Assembly (NCBI GenBank): GCA_910587915.1 | Contig: CAJUOB010000009.1 | Location: 1 to 64,000 of the forward strand | Length of the DNA: 64,000 nt | Direction of reading: 5' to 3' | Source: an uncultured Muribaculaceae bacterium | Lineage (GTDB): Bacteria > Bacteroidota > Bacteroidia > Bacteroidales > Muribaculaceae | Shown here: one piece after another, positions 43,299-51,164 of the stretch | Layout of the letters: each line of letters begins with the position of its first letter | How positions within the stretch are numbered: the stretch's first letter is position 1 | Notes under the pieces: generated by a model | Seen by the model: the letters and a program-made list of their open reading frames with translations, nothing else | The model's database searches: none | What the model was told of the DNA's origin: nothing | Translations under genes and position numbers: made by a program

Positions 43299-43617
43299 AG
43301 CTTGCGGTGTTTCCTTCGCTTTCCTGTACGTCTACACGGTAGCAGTGTTCGATCTGGTCGCATACCCAGCGTGCGATATTCTCGGCAGTGGGGTTGAAAG
43401 GCAGCACATCGTTGAGACAGCGATGGTCTAGCCTATCGAGGACTGTGCGTTTTATGTCGGTGAAATCCACCACCATACCGTTGGCATTCAGTTGCTCTGC
43501 ACGGCAGTGTACGGTAATGATCCAGTTGTGGCCGTGAAGCGATGTGCACTTGCTCTCGTAGTCGAGTTCAAGGCGGTGTGCGGCCGATATTTCGAGTCGT
43601 TTGGTGACGTAGTACAT
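43288..43617 (-). CDS. queD: 6-carboxytetrahydropterin synthase
   Basis: Converts dihydroneopterin triphosphate to 6-carboxytetrahydropterin for queuosine. 109 residues: SAAHRLEL (first zinc His), KCTSLHGHNWII (catalytic Cys followed by the other two His), DFTDIK and a final Glu in VQESEGNTA close the active site. All of the zinc and catalytic residues expected for QueD are present, so it is not a pyruvoyl-type pterin synthase. Directly upstream of queE with an 11-nt overlap, 3 nt after the dihydroorotase stop. Confidence 0.94.
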   Translation of the reverse strand: MYYVTKRLEISAAHRLELDYESKCTSLHGHNWIITVHCRAEQLNANGMVVDFTDIKRTVLDRLDHRCLNDVLPFNPTAENIARWVCDQIEHCYRVDVQESEGNTASYEI

Positions 43618-43620
43618 GTA

Positions 43621-44970
43621 TTATCGATTGAAAATTAGAGCTTCACCTGCAGCTTCGCCGCAGATTTCGCCGTTGTTCACTGTGTGCCGACCGTTGACCC
43701 ATACATGGGCCACACGGTGATTCACCGTTCGGCCATCAAATGGTGTCCAGGCGCAAGGGGCCTTCACATCGGCATCGGTTATGGTGTGCACCGGGCATTT
43801 TTCTGTAATCACGATGTCGGCGAAATTTCCCGGAGCGATGCTTCCGCGGTTTTCTATTCCGAAGAGCTTGGCCGGCGCAAAAGCCATCTTGCGGGCAATC
43901 AGTTCGGGAGAGAATTCGGTGAGCAACATCAGCAGGGCGAACTGGACCGACGGTGCGCCCGAGGCCGCGGTGAGGGCGCCACCTTGTTTCTCTTCTCTGA
44001 GATGCGGAGCATGGTCGGTGGCGATAGTGTCGATAGTGCCGTCTTTAAGTGCTTTCCCTAATTCGGGCACGTATCCTTTCACAGCAGGATTTATTTTTAT
44101 GCGCCATGTAGTGGTGAACTCAGGCGATTTGTCCACGCATAGGTACATGGGTGTTGTCTCGGCTGTTAGCCCCGGCACTTCCTTGCGAGCCTTTGCAATT
44201 TCGGCCGCTTCCTCGGCAGTGCTGAGGTGGGCGATGTGCAGCCGCAGACCATACTCGCGTGCCATGTCGATGGCGCGTCGGGTGCAGCTTGTGCAGGCTT
44301 CCACACTACGTATCCTATGGTGCTCGCTCACGGGCACAGAATCTTTGGAACCGTAGCGAGCTACGGCAGCTGCGGCATTGGCGGCTATTATGTCGTTGTC
44401 CTCGGCGTGCACCACCACGGGTATCTTCTTTTCCGCACAGAAGCGGAGCATAGTGTCGAGCTGGTCGGCCGGTGGCATTGCCATACCTCCGGTCGTTGTT
44501 CCCATGAATAGCTTTATCGAAGGCAGTTCATTGGCGGGAATCTTTGCTATTGCATCCATTACACCGTCCGATGCACCGAGCATGAAGCCGTAGTTGCCGA
44601 AAGAGCGTCCGGCCGCACGCTTCATTTTGTCGGCGAAAGCCTCGGCGGTTGTTGTGGCCGGATTGGTGTTGGGCATCTCTATATAAGAGGTGATGCCTCC
44701 GAGAACAGCTGCACGGCTTTCTGTGGCTATGTCGCCCTTATGGGTGAGGCCCGGCTCGCGGAAGTGCACGTGTGTGTCGATCAGGCCCGGCATTGCTACA
44801 GCCCCGGCGGCATCGACTATTGTGGCGTCTGCCTGCATGGTGGCCTCTGGAGTGCCTGCTCCTATGGCTTCGATGCGCTCACCGTCTATGAGCATCCATC
44901 CGACAGTATATGGCGCGAGTGATGGCGCGCCTACTATCTGGGCGTTTGTTATCAGTGTCTTATTTGCCAT
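43621..44970 (-). CDS. pyrC: dihydroorotase
   Basis: Third step of pyrimidine synthesis, cyclising carbamoyl aspartate. 449-residue amidohydrolase: PGLIDTHVHFREPGLTHKGD (about 59-78, the HxH metal pair and substrate Arg), YIEMPNTNPATTT (about 97-109), HIAHLSTAEEA (later metal His) and TIATDHAPHLREEK (final catalytic Asp). This is the class I, allantoinase-like type, so allantoinase or hydantoinase is a less likely alternative. Overlaps the preceding glycosyltransferase gene by 11 nt. Confidence 0.92.
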   Translation of the reverse strand: MANKTLITNAQIVGAPSLAPYTVGWMLIDGERIEAIGAGTPEATMQADATIVDAAGAVAMPGLIDTHVHFREPGLTHKGDIATESRAAVLGGITSYIEMPNTNPATTTAEAFADKMKRAAGRSFGNYGFMLGASDGVMDAIAKIPANELPSIKLFMGTTTGGMAMPPADQLDTMLRFCAEKKIPVVVHAEDNDIIAANAAAAVARYGSKDSVPVSEHHRIRSVEACTSCTRRAIDMAREYGLRLHIAHLSTAEEAAEIAKARKEVPGLTAETTPMYLCVDKSPEFTTTWRIKINPAVKGYVPELGKALKDGTIDTIATDHAPHLREEKQGGALTAASGAPSVQFALLMLLTEFSPELIARKMAFAPAKLFGIENRGSIAPGNFADIVITEKCPVHTITDADVKAPCAWTPFDGRTVNHRVAHVWVNGRHTVNNGEICGEAAGEALIFNR

Positions 44971-45718
44971 TGGTGCTCGAATAGTCTGGGTATTTCTTGA
45001 AAAAACTGTTCCACTTCAGCCTGATTACACCGAATACGGCTTCTCCGAATATTCCGCTGTTCATCTTGCTGGTGCCAAGCACGCGGTTCACGAAGATTAT
45101 AGGCTCTTCTACAACCTTGAAGCCATATTTATAGGCTGTGAATTTCATTTCTATCTGGAAAGCATAGCCCTTGAATTTGATTTTATCGAGAGGCAGTGCT
45201 TCGAGCACACGGCGGCGGTAGCACACGAATCCGGCTGTTGTGTCGTGCACTGGCATGCGTGTGATGAGACGCACGTATTTCGAGGCGTAGAACGACATGA
45301 GCACACGGCCCATGGGCCAGTTCACAACATTGACGCCGGTCACGTAGCGGCTGCCCACCACAACATCGGCACCGTCGACGGCTGTCTGACGCAGGCGCAC
45401 AAGGTCGGCGGGATTGTGCGAGAAATCGGCATCCATCTCGCATATGTAGTCGTAGCCTCGTGCCACACAATCCTTGAATCCTGCTATGTAGGCGGTGCCA
45501 AGACCCAGCTTACCGGCTCGTTCGATAAGGTGTACCCGTCCGGGATACTCGGCCATCTTTTCTTTCACCACACCGGCGGTGCCGTCGGGTGAGTTGTCGT
45601 CGATTACGAGTATGTCGAATGGTACGGGTAGAGCAAGCACGGCATCTATGATGGCGGCGGCATTCTCTATTTCGTTGTACATCGGTATAATTACTACCGA
45701 ATCGCTTGTGCGGGTCAT
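44960..45718 (-). CDS. polyprenol-phosphate mannosyltransferase-like GT2
   Basis: 252-residue family 2 glycosyltransferase close to DPM1: SVVIIPMYNEIENAAAIIDAV and ILVIDDNSPDGTAGVV at the N-terminus, then EMDADFSHNPADL with the DxD metal motif (about 95), and VGSRYVTGVNVVNWP. No membrane helices follow, as in soluble dolichol-phosphate mannose synthases. It would load mannose (or glucose) on undecaprenyl phosphate for periplasmic glycosylation; Bacteroidetes glycosylate many periplasmic proteins, so that link is plausible but inferred. Within the eight-gene operon. Confidence 0.88.
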   Translation of the reverse strand: MTRTSDSVVIIPMYNEIENAAAIIDAVLALPVPFDILVIDDNSPDGTAGVVKEKMAEYPGRVHLIERAGKLGLGTAYIAGFKDCVARGYDYICEMDADFSHNPADLVRLRQTAVDGADVVVGSRYVTGVNVVNWPMGRVLMSFYASKYVRLITRMPVHDTTAGFVCYRRRVLEALPLDKIKFKGYAFQIEMKFTAYKYGFKVVEEPIIFVNRVLGTSKMNSGIFGEAVFGVIRLKWNSFFKKYPDYSSTNGK

Positions 45719-45734
45719 GGCTGGATGTGCGGTT

Positions 45735-46391
45735 TTATTCGTCGATGGAATAATTGAGGAAGTCGTTCATTGGTTTTAGCACCTGGAGCATGGCTGCTGT
45801 TTTTTCGGGCCAGTCGGGTGAGTCGAAAAACTTACGGTCGAGCCGGTGTTCTTTTCCGTACTCTGTCAGGCGCAGCAGGTCTATGTCGGGGTGGTCGCGG
45901 TCGTAGCCCTTGGGGGCTGTTTTAAGTTTGCGGCCATACCATCCGGGATAGAGAGCGAGTACTTCGGGTGCCTCGGTGATTTCACGGAATTCCTCTATGT
46001 TGTCTACGATTGCCCGTCGTAGTTTTTTTAGTACGGGCGCTTCGGGGCACCACACACCGCCATAGATGGCACACTCGGCTTGTCCGATGTGCACATAGTA
46101 GCATGCGCGGTCGCAATGGCGCCCAGTGGGCGATATGAGAGCTGAAAAATATGTCTTGTAGGGCGATTTGTCGTGCGAGAACCGTGTGTCGCGGTATATT
46201 CGGTAGGCACAGTCGGCTGCCTGTATGCCGCGCAAGGAAGGGTCGTCGATGGCCAGTGCGTTGATTATACGCTGTATATTGTCGAGCCATTCAGCCCGCA
46301 GCGTATCGTATTCGGCACGATGGGCCGCAAACCATGTGCGGTCGTTATTTTCGGCAAGCCGTGTGAGGAAATCGAATAACTGTTTGCTCAT
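45735..46391 (-). CDS. DUF2461 family protein
   Basis: 218 residues, soluble. FDFLTRLAENNDRTWFAAHRAEYD at the N-terminus and YRIYRDTRFSHDKSPYKTYFSALISPTGRH in the centre are DUF2461 (TIGR02453) hallmarks, and YYVHIGQAECAIYGGVWCP fits the conserved core. The family has no established activity that I know of. It begins within 4 bases of the end of the DUF4834 gene and ends 16 nt before the mannosyltransferase gene. Confidence 0.88.
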   Translation of the reverse strand: MSKQLFDFLTRLAENNDRTWFAAHRAEYDTLRAEWLDNIQRIINALAIDDPSLRGIQAADCAYRIYRDTRFSHDKSPYKTYFSALISPTGRHCDRACYYVHIGQAECAIYGGVWCPEAPVLKKLRRAIVDNIEEFREITEAPEVLALYPGWYGRKLKTAPKGYDRDHPDIDLLRLTEYGKEHRLDRKFFDSPDWPEKTAAMLQVLKPMNDFLNYSIDE

Positions 46392-46714
46392 TTTTCTATG
46401 TCAACCCATTCTACATCTGTAATCTGGCTCTCGGTCCGCACTGTGGTGCTCTTTTTGCCGGTGCTTTCGGTAGAGGTGTGCGATTCGTACTCGGTGAAGG
46501 CCACATATTCGCCCACATCATCGGGTATTTTCTTAGATGCACGGCGTTGTGGCTGTGCTTCCCGGCTGGGTCGGCTGCCTGGCGATGGCCGTCCTTGGCC
46601 GAAAGGATCTTCCATAAAGCGGCGCACGCGTCGGCGGAAAGACCATATTTTGTACATGGCGCTCACAAGCGGCACCACGATGAAGAATATGAATAATATC
46701 AGAAGTATAGACAT
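46388..46714 (-). CDS. DUF4834 family small membrane protein
   Basis: 108 residues with a single N-terminal membrane helix (MSILLILFIFFIVVPLVSAMYKIW), a basic segment (RRRVRRF) and a hydrophilic tail rich in Pro, Ser and Thr with VGEYVAFTEYE. The layout matches DUF4834, a Bacteroidetes family of unknown function. It is the first gene of the eight-gene operon and overlaps DUF2461 by four bases (ATGA). No promoter consensus is evident upstream. Confidence 0.78.
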   Translation of the reverse strand: MSILLILFIFFIVVPLVSAMYKIWSFRRRVRRFMEDPFGQGRPSPGSRPSREAQPQRRASKKIPDDVGEYVAFTEYESHTSTESTGKKSTTVRTESQITDVEWVDIEK

Positions 46715-46731
46715 TGTTATAGATTGAGAGA

Positions 46732-46749
46732 GGCATTCCGTGGAATGCC
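46732..46749 (-). other. palindromic stem-loop after pssA
   Basis: GGCATTCC (46732-46739) and GGAATGCC (46742-46749) are perfect inverse repeats with a two-base centre, between pssA and the DUF4834 gene on the same strand. It may terminate pssA, but no T-run is seen. Confidence 0.5.
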
Positions 46750-46824
46750 GGGTTGTGAAGTGGAGGAGAGAAATTTCAGCTTCTTGGAGCCTGTCGTGGA
46801 ATGATTAAGTGGCAAAACCGGCGC

Positions 46825-47535
46825 TTAGATTCGTTCGCGTCTCAGCAGCGACAGCAGGAAGTAGAGCAGTATTGTCCACGCAAGGCCTGCCAATCCGTAG
46901 AGTATCACGAATACCACGGCAGCAATTATAATTACATAGCGGCAGAAGTTTTCGCTGAAATCGAAGTTCTTGAATTTAAGGGAGAACATTTTGAAGCGTC
47001 CTACCATGGCCAACGACAGCAATACTATGAGAATCACCATCACAGCTGTGCCCGGATAGCCGTAGCTGCTTATCCAGCCATACATTCCAATCCAAAAAAT
47101 GGCATTCGCCGGTATCGGGAGGCCTTTGAACGATGTGGTCTGTTCTGTGTCGTTGTTGAATTTTGCCAAGCGGAGCGCTCCGCACACAGGTATGAGGAAG
47201 GCCGCAAAGCATAGCCAGGGGGTGGCGCTGTATTGCAGCATTACATTGAGCATGAGCATGGCCGGAGCCACTCCGAAGCTCACCAGGTCCGACAGTGAAT
47301 CGAGGTCTTTTCCCAGATTGGAGTAGGCCTTGAGAAGTCGGGCGGTAGCACCGTCGAGAAAGTCGAAGACGGCAGCCGCGGCTATGGCGATCATGGCCCA
47401 CACGGCAGCATCGACACCACCGATTGTACGACCGATGTTAAATGCCATATACACGGCGACGCACCCCGAGATAAGATTGAGGCACGTCACTGTATTGGAT
47501 ATGTTGGCTATTATGGGATTTTTCTTCTGAGTCAT
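46825..47535 (-). CDS. pssA: CDP-diacylglycerol-serine O-phosphatidyltransferase
   Basis: Makes phosphatidylserine from CDP-diacylglycerol and serine in the inner membrane. 236 residues with about seven hydrophobic helices. DFLDGATARLLKAYSNLG followed by KDLDSLSD is the CDP-alcohol phosphatidyltransferase signature D(x2)DG(x2)AR(x8)G(x3)D(x3)D (about 58-81). It starts 5 nt after the stop of the phosphatidylserine decarboxylase gene, so the two enzymes of phosphatidylethanolamine synthesis are one operon. Confidence 0.94.
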   Translation of the reverse strand: MTQKKNPIIANISNTVTCLNLISGCVAVYMAFNIGRTIGGVDAAVWAMIAIAAAAVFDFLDGATARLLKAYSNLGKDLDSLSDLVSFGVAPAMLMLNVMLQYSATPWLCFAAFLIPVCGALRLAKFNNDTEQTTSFKGLPIPANAIFWIGMYGWISSYGYPGTAVMVILIVLLSLAMVGRFKMFSLKFKNFDFSENFCRYVIIIAAVVFVILYGLAGLAWTILLYFLLSLLRRERI

Positions 47536-47540
47536 GGAAC

Positions 47541-48227
47541 TTATTGGGCTTTAGGGTGCAGCCTGGCAACTTCGGTGACACCTCCGGTGGTTTTGTCGCC
47601 TATGTTCACGAGTGTTTCTGTGCCCAACGGCAGGTAGAGGTCTACTCGCGAGCCAAATTTGATGAAACCCATGTGGTCTTCAATCGATGCCTCGTCGCCG
47701 GGGCGCGCGTAGGTCACTATACGGCGTGCCATCGCGCCGGCTATCTGGCGCATGAGTATGTCCTGCCCCTCGGGTGTGCGGATAACCACAGTCGAACGTT
47801 CGTTCTCGGTGCTCGACTTGGGGAGATAGGCCGCAAGGAAACGTCCCGAATGGTGGCGTGCATAAATCACCTCGCCATCCACCGGAAACCAGTTGGCATG
47901 TACGTTGAGCACGCTCATGAATACCGAAAGTTGGATGCAGCGGCATTTCAGGAATTCAGGCTCGTAGGTCTCTTCCAGAGCTACCACAGTGCCGTCGGCT
48001 GCCGAGACCACGCAGTTCTTGGGATCTCCGGGGAAAGCACGGCGTGGCGAACGGAAGAAATTGACTACCAGCAGGTAAAAAATCGTGCACACGGCAGTAC
48101 ATGCAATCGCCCAGGATAAAGGTCGCACCCATATCCAGAGCGGAGCATTGATAACGGCCAATATCGCTGCAAGTGATATCAGGATATTGGTGCCCTCGTG
48201 ATGTATTTTATATTTCAGGCGTCGCAT
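47541..48227 (-). CDS. psd: phosphatidylserine decarboxylase (short form)
   Basis: Pyruvoyl enzyme producing phosphatidylethanolamine. About 228 residues, the compact Psd type. Two N-terminal membrane helices (ILISLAAILAVINAPLWIWV and IACTAVCTIFYLLVVNFF), VSAADGTVVALEE, LSVFMSVLNVHANWFPVDG and, near the C-terminus, MGFIKFGSRVDLYLP, where GS is the self-cleavage site giving the pyruvoyl group. The start at 48227 follows a TACCTTTG promoter; the frame from 48278 would begin upstream of it and is rejected. Confidence 0.93.
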   Translation of the reverse strand: MRRLKYKIHHEGTNILISLAAILAVINAPLWIWVRPLSWAIACTAVCTIFYLLVVNFFRSPRRAFPGDPKNCVVSAADGTVVALEETYEPEFLKCRCIQLSVFMSVLNVHANWFPVDGEVIYARHHSGRFLAAYLPKSSTENERSTVVIRTPEGQDILMRQIAGAMARRIVTYARPGDEASIEDHMGFIKFGSRVDLYLPLGTETLVNIGDKTTGGVTEVARLHPKAQ

Positions 48228-48241
48228 TGTGTATACAAACG

Positions 48242-48249
48242 CAAAGGTA
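48242..48249 (-). promoter_or_regulatory. -7 promoter motif for psd-pssA
   Basis: TACCTTTG on the minus strand, 14 nt before the psd ATG, implying a very short leader. No TTTG partner is visible 19-21 nt upstream. Confidence 0.55.
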
Positions 48250-48323
48250 ATAAAAAAATTTCGCCCGAAGTCTCGCACATATCCTATTTTTAATAAATTT
48301 ATGCAAAATTCGGGAGAAAAATA

Positions 48324-48354
48324 CCGGCCGGAACCTTGCCGTGGTTCCGGCCGG
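48324..48354 (-). terminator. terminator of glgB
   Basis: CCGGCCGGAACC (48324-48335) and GGTTCCGGCCGG (48343-48354) form a perfect 12-bp stem with a 7-base loop, 5 nt past the glgB stop; on the minus strand TATTTTTC follows. Confidence 0.85.
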
Positions 48355-48359
48355 GAGTG

Positions 48360-50411
48360 TTATTTCTTAGGTTTGCGGCCGCGACGTGCCGGATGTTTGC
48401 GCAGCACCATCGCCGTACGTGCCGGCAGGTAAAGAGGAAGCCATTCCACACCGGCTGGGCTGTAGAGAGGGTCGGGACGTGTGAAGTGTTCTACTGTGCA
48501 GTCGATGTTGCCGTAGCCGCCGAATGCCGGGTCATCGGAGCTGAACACCACGCTGTATACTCCGCCGGGAGCAAGGATGCCGTAGTCCTGGAAGCTCCTC
48601 ACAGGGTTGAAGTTGAACACAAATACAAGATCACCTCTCATAAACGCTAATATCTGGTCGTCGTCCTTTTCCCATAGCTTGCGTATGGGCTTTGCCTGGA
48701 AATTGTGAACACGGCTCACAAGTTCCACCATGCCATTGTCGAAAGCATTCAGGAAACGGTATTTGAGGTCCTCGCGGTCGACAAGGTCCCACTGTCTGCG
48801 TGCATACTTATAGCTCCAGCCGTTGCCCTCGCGCGGGAAATCTATCCATTCGGGATGGCCGAACTCATTGCCCATGAAGTTGAGATATCCGCCGTTGATT
48901 GTGGCAAGAGTCACAAGGCGTATCATTTTGTGGAGTGCCATGCCACGTGCCACGTCGGCATCATTGTCGTCGACCATCATGTGCCAGTACATCTTGGAGT
49001 CGATAAGACGGAAAATCACGGTCTTGTCGCCTACGAGCGCCTGGTCGTGGCTCTCGACATAGGATATGGTTTTTTCGTCGGCACGGCGGTTGGTAAGTTC
49101 CCAGAATATTGATGTCGGGTGCCAGTCCTCGTCCTTTTTCTCCTTAAGGGTCTTTATCCAGTAGTCGGGAATGCCCATGGCCATACGGTAATCGAAACCG
49201 ATGCCACCGTCGCGGAACGGTATGGCAAGCCCCGGCATACCACTCATTTCTTCGGCAATGGTGATGGCGGTAGGTTTAAGTTCATGGATGAGCTTGTTGG
49301 CCAGAGTCAGATATACGATGGCATCTGTGTCCTGACCGCCGTCGTAGTAATCGCCGTAGTTGGTGAAGGCTTTGCCAAGTCCGTGGTCGAAGTAGAGCAT
49401 GGATGTCACGCCGTCGAAGCGGAAGCCGTCGAAGTGGTACTCCTCGAGCCAGTATTTGCAGTTCGACAGCAGGAAGTGCAGCACCTCGTCTTTACCGTAG
49501 TCGAAGCAGAGCGAATCCCATGCAGGGTGCTCACGGCGTCCGGGATCGGCATGGAAATATTGGGTAGGGGTGCCGTCGAGGCGTCCGAGCCCCTCGTTCT
49601 CGTTTTTCACGGCATGCGAGTGCACTATGTCCATGATTACGGCTATGCCGAGCGAATGTGCCTCGTTGATAAGTTTTTTGAGGTCTTCGGGAGTGCCGAA
49701 GCGGCTCGATGCAGCGAAGAAATTCGACACATGGTAGCCGAACGAGCCATAGTAGGGATGTTCCTGTATGGCCATTATCTGGATGGCGTTGTAGCCGTCG
49801 GCGGCTATGCGCGGCAGTATCTTTTTGCGGAATTCATCGTATGTGCCTACTCCCTCGGTCTGTTGGGCCATGCCGATGTGGCATTCGTAGATCAGAAGTG
49901 GCGACAGGTCGGGTGTGAAGTTCTTGTCGGTCCAGCGGAATGCCTTCGACGGCATATGTATCTGTGCCGAGAATATTGCAGTCTGAGGGTCCTGCACCAC
50001 GCGGTCGGCGTAGGCCGGTATACGCTCGCCCTGGCCGCCGGGCCACGACACAAGCATTTTATAGAGCTGGCCATCGCTCATCGCGTCGGGGTCGAATTTA
50101 CCTTCCCATATGCCGGGGAGGCCGCCTTCGACCTTGTGCAGTGCATATTGTGGCAGCGCTTGCCAGCCTGAGAAATCGCCTATCAGTGTGATACCGGTGG
50201 CATTGGGAGCCCATTCGCGGAACACCCATGTTCCGTCGGTATTGCGGTGAAGACCGAAATATTTATGTGAGTTGGCAAAGTCCGACAGTGAGTCCCAGCC
50301 CTGCAGCAACCGCTTCTCGGTGCGTACGGCATCTGCATGCCGTCCTTCGATGGCCGGGGCATAGGGCTCGAGCCAGGGGTCGTTTTTGAGTATATTTAGT
50401 TTTCGTGCCAT
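48360..50411 (-). CDS. glgB: 1,4-alpha-glucan branching enzyme
   Basis: Forms alpha-1,6 branches in glycogen. 683 residues: an N-terminal CBM48 domain (GLHRNTDGTWVFREWAPNATG, about 50-70), the GH13 catalytic barrel with DIVHSHAVKNENEGLG, DGFRFDGVTSML (nucleophile Asp), TAITIAEEMSGMPG (acid/base Glu) and YVESHDQALVGDKT (transition-state Asp), and a C-terminal beta domain. The sequence resembles the eukaryote-like GH13_8 branch common in Bacteroidetes. A basic tail RKHPARRGRKPKK ends the protein. No glgA or glgC is adjacent; rnhA lies 86 nt upstream. Confidence 0.95.
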   Translation of the reverse strand: MARKLNILKNDPWLEPYAPAIEGRHADAVRTEKRLLQGWDSLSDFANSHKYFGLHRNTDGTWVFREWAPNATGITLIGDFSGWQALPQYALHKVEGGLPGIWEGKFDPDAMSDGQLYKMLVSWPGGQGERIPAYADRVVQDPQTAIFSAQIHMPSKAFRWTDKNFTPDLSPLLIYECHIGMAQQTEGVGTYDEFRKKILPRIAADGYNAIQIMAIQEHPYYGSFGYHVSNFFAASSRFGTPEDLKKLINEAHSLGIAVIMDIVHSHAVKNENEGLGRLDGTPTQYFHADPGRREHPAWDSLCFDYGKDEVLHFLLSNCKYWLEEYHFDGFRFDGVTSMLYFDHGLGKAFTNYGDYYDGGQDTDAIVYLTLANKLIHELKPTAITIAEEMSGMPGLAIPFRDGGIGFDYRMAMGIPDYWIKTLKEKKDEDWHPTSIFWELTNRRADEKTISYVESHDQALVGDKTVIFRLIDSKMYWHMMVDDNDADVARGMALHKMIRLVTLATINGGYLNFMGNEFGHPEWIDFPREGNGWSYKYARRQWDLVDREDLKYRFLNAFDNGMVELVSRVHNFQAKPIRKLWEKDDDQILAFMRGDLVFVFNFNPVRSFQDYGILAPGGVYSVVFSSDDPAFGGYGNIDCTVEHFTRPDPLYSPAGVEWLPLYLPARTAMVLRKHPARRGRKPKK

Positions 50412-50497
50412 GGTATACGATGTTAATTGTTAGTTATGGATAAGTATGATTATTGGATTTTGTATTGTCCTTTGCGGCGTTCCGGCGGATATTTGCC

Positions 50498-51163
50498 TTA
50501 GCCCTTTCTTCCGAAGTCGGCCGGAATCTCGCCCCATTCCTCGGTATTCCATTTTAGTATGGGGTTTGGTATCTGGTTCGCTTTCAGCCATGCATCGGCA
50601 CGCCTCAGCATTTCCAAGGTCGCTTCGGTGCGGGGTTCGCGTGCCAGTGTGGTCCGCGATGCTCCACGCCTCAGCCATGCCAGTGCATTGCGGGAGTCGG
50701 TGTAGATGGGAGTGGTTGTGTCGCCGGCTTTTTTCAGCAACGCCGCTACATGTATCAACGCTAAAAACTCGGCAATGTTGTTCGTGCCCCATAATGGAGT
50801 CTTGTCGCCGATGTGAAAAAGTTCTTCTCCTGTGGCAACCCGCACTCCCCGGTACTCCATCGGCCCGGGATTGACGGAGCATGCGCCGTCGACAGCGATT
50901 GCGTCGAGGCGTATTCCCGGTTTCGAAGGAGGGGTGTATGTCGCTGTCTTTTGTGGCGCGATAGGGGTCTGGGTGTGCTTGAGAATGCTGCGCATTATGC
51001 CAAGTTGGTCCGATGGCTTGCCTCGGTAGGCGGCCACGGCTGCTTCCTGGCTCGGGTAGGATTTATAGCGGGCACCGGGGAAACCGTCTACTTGTTGCTG
51101 GCATTCATCCCAGCTGTCGTATACGCCGGGCTCTCGGCCTTCCCATACAACATAGTATTTCAT
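50498..51163 (-). CDS. rnhA: ribonuclease H with N-terminal viroplasmin domain
   Basis: Degrades the RNA strand of RNA:DNA hybrids. 221 residues: a viroplasmin-type hybrid-binding domain (MKYYVVWEGREPGVYDSWDE..., about 1-47), a linker, then the RNase H fold from about 87. Catalytic acidic residues are AVDGACSVNPG (Asp92), NNIAEFLALIH (Glu132) and YTDSRNALAW (Asp156), plus a late Asp/Trp segment. The linker is Lys/Thr/Pro rich. This is the arrangement of Bacteroidetes and yeast RNase H1. It begins one base after the AlaDH-like gene. Confidence 0.93.
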   Translation of the reverse strand: MKYYVVWEGREPGVYDSWDECQQQVDGFPGARYKSYPSQEAAVAAYRGKPSDQLGIMRSILKHTQTPIAPQKTATYTPPSKPGIRLDAIAVDGACSVNPGPMEYRGVRVATGEELFHIGDKTPLWGTNNIAEFLALIHVAALLKKAGDTTTPIYTDSRNALAWLRRGASRTTLAREPRTEATLEMLRRADAWLKANQIPNPILKWNTEEWGEIPADFGRKG

Positions 51164-51164
51164 A

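Noticed and set aside
49119..50171. 350-codon plus-strand frame opposite glgB.
   Set aside because: Shadow of glgB codon bias; the translation is rich in Val, His and Cys without any motif.
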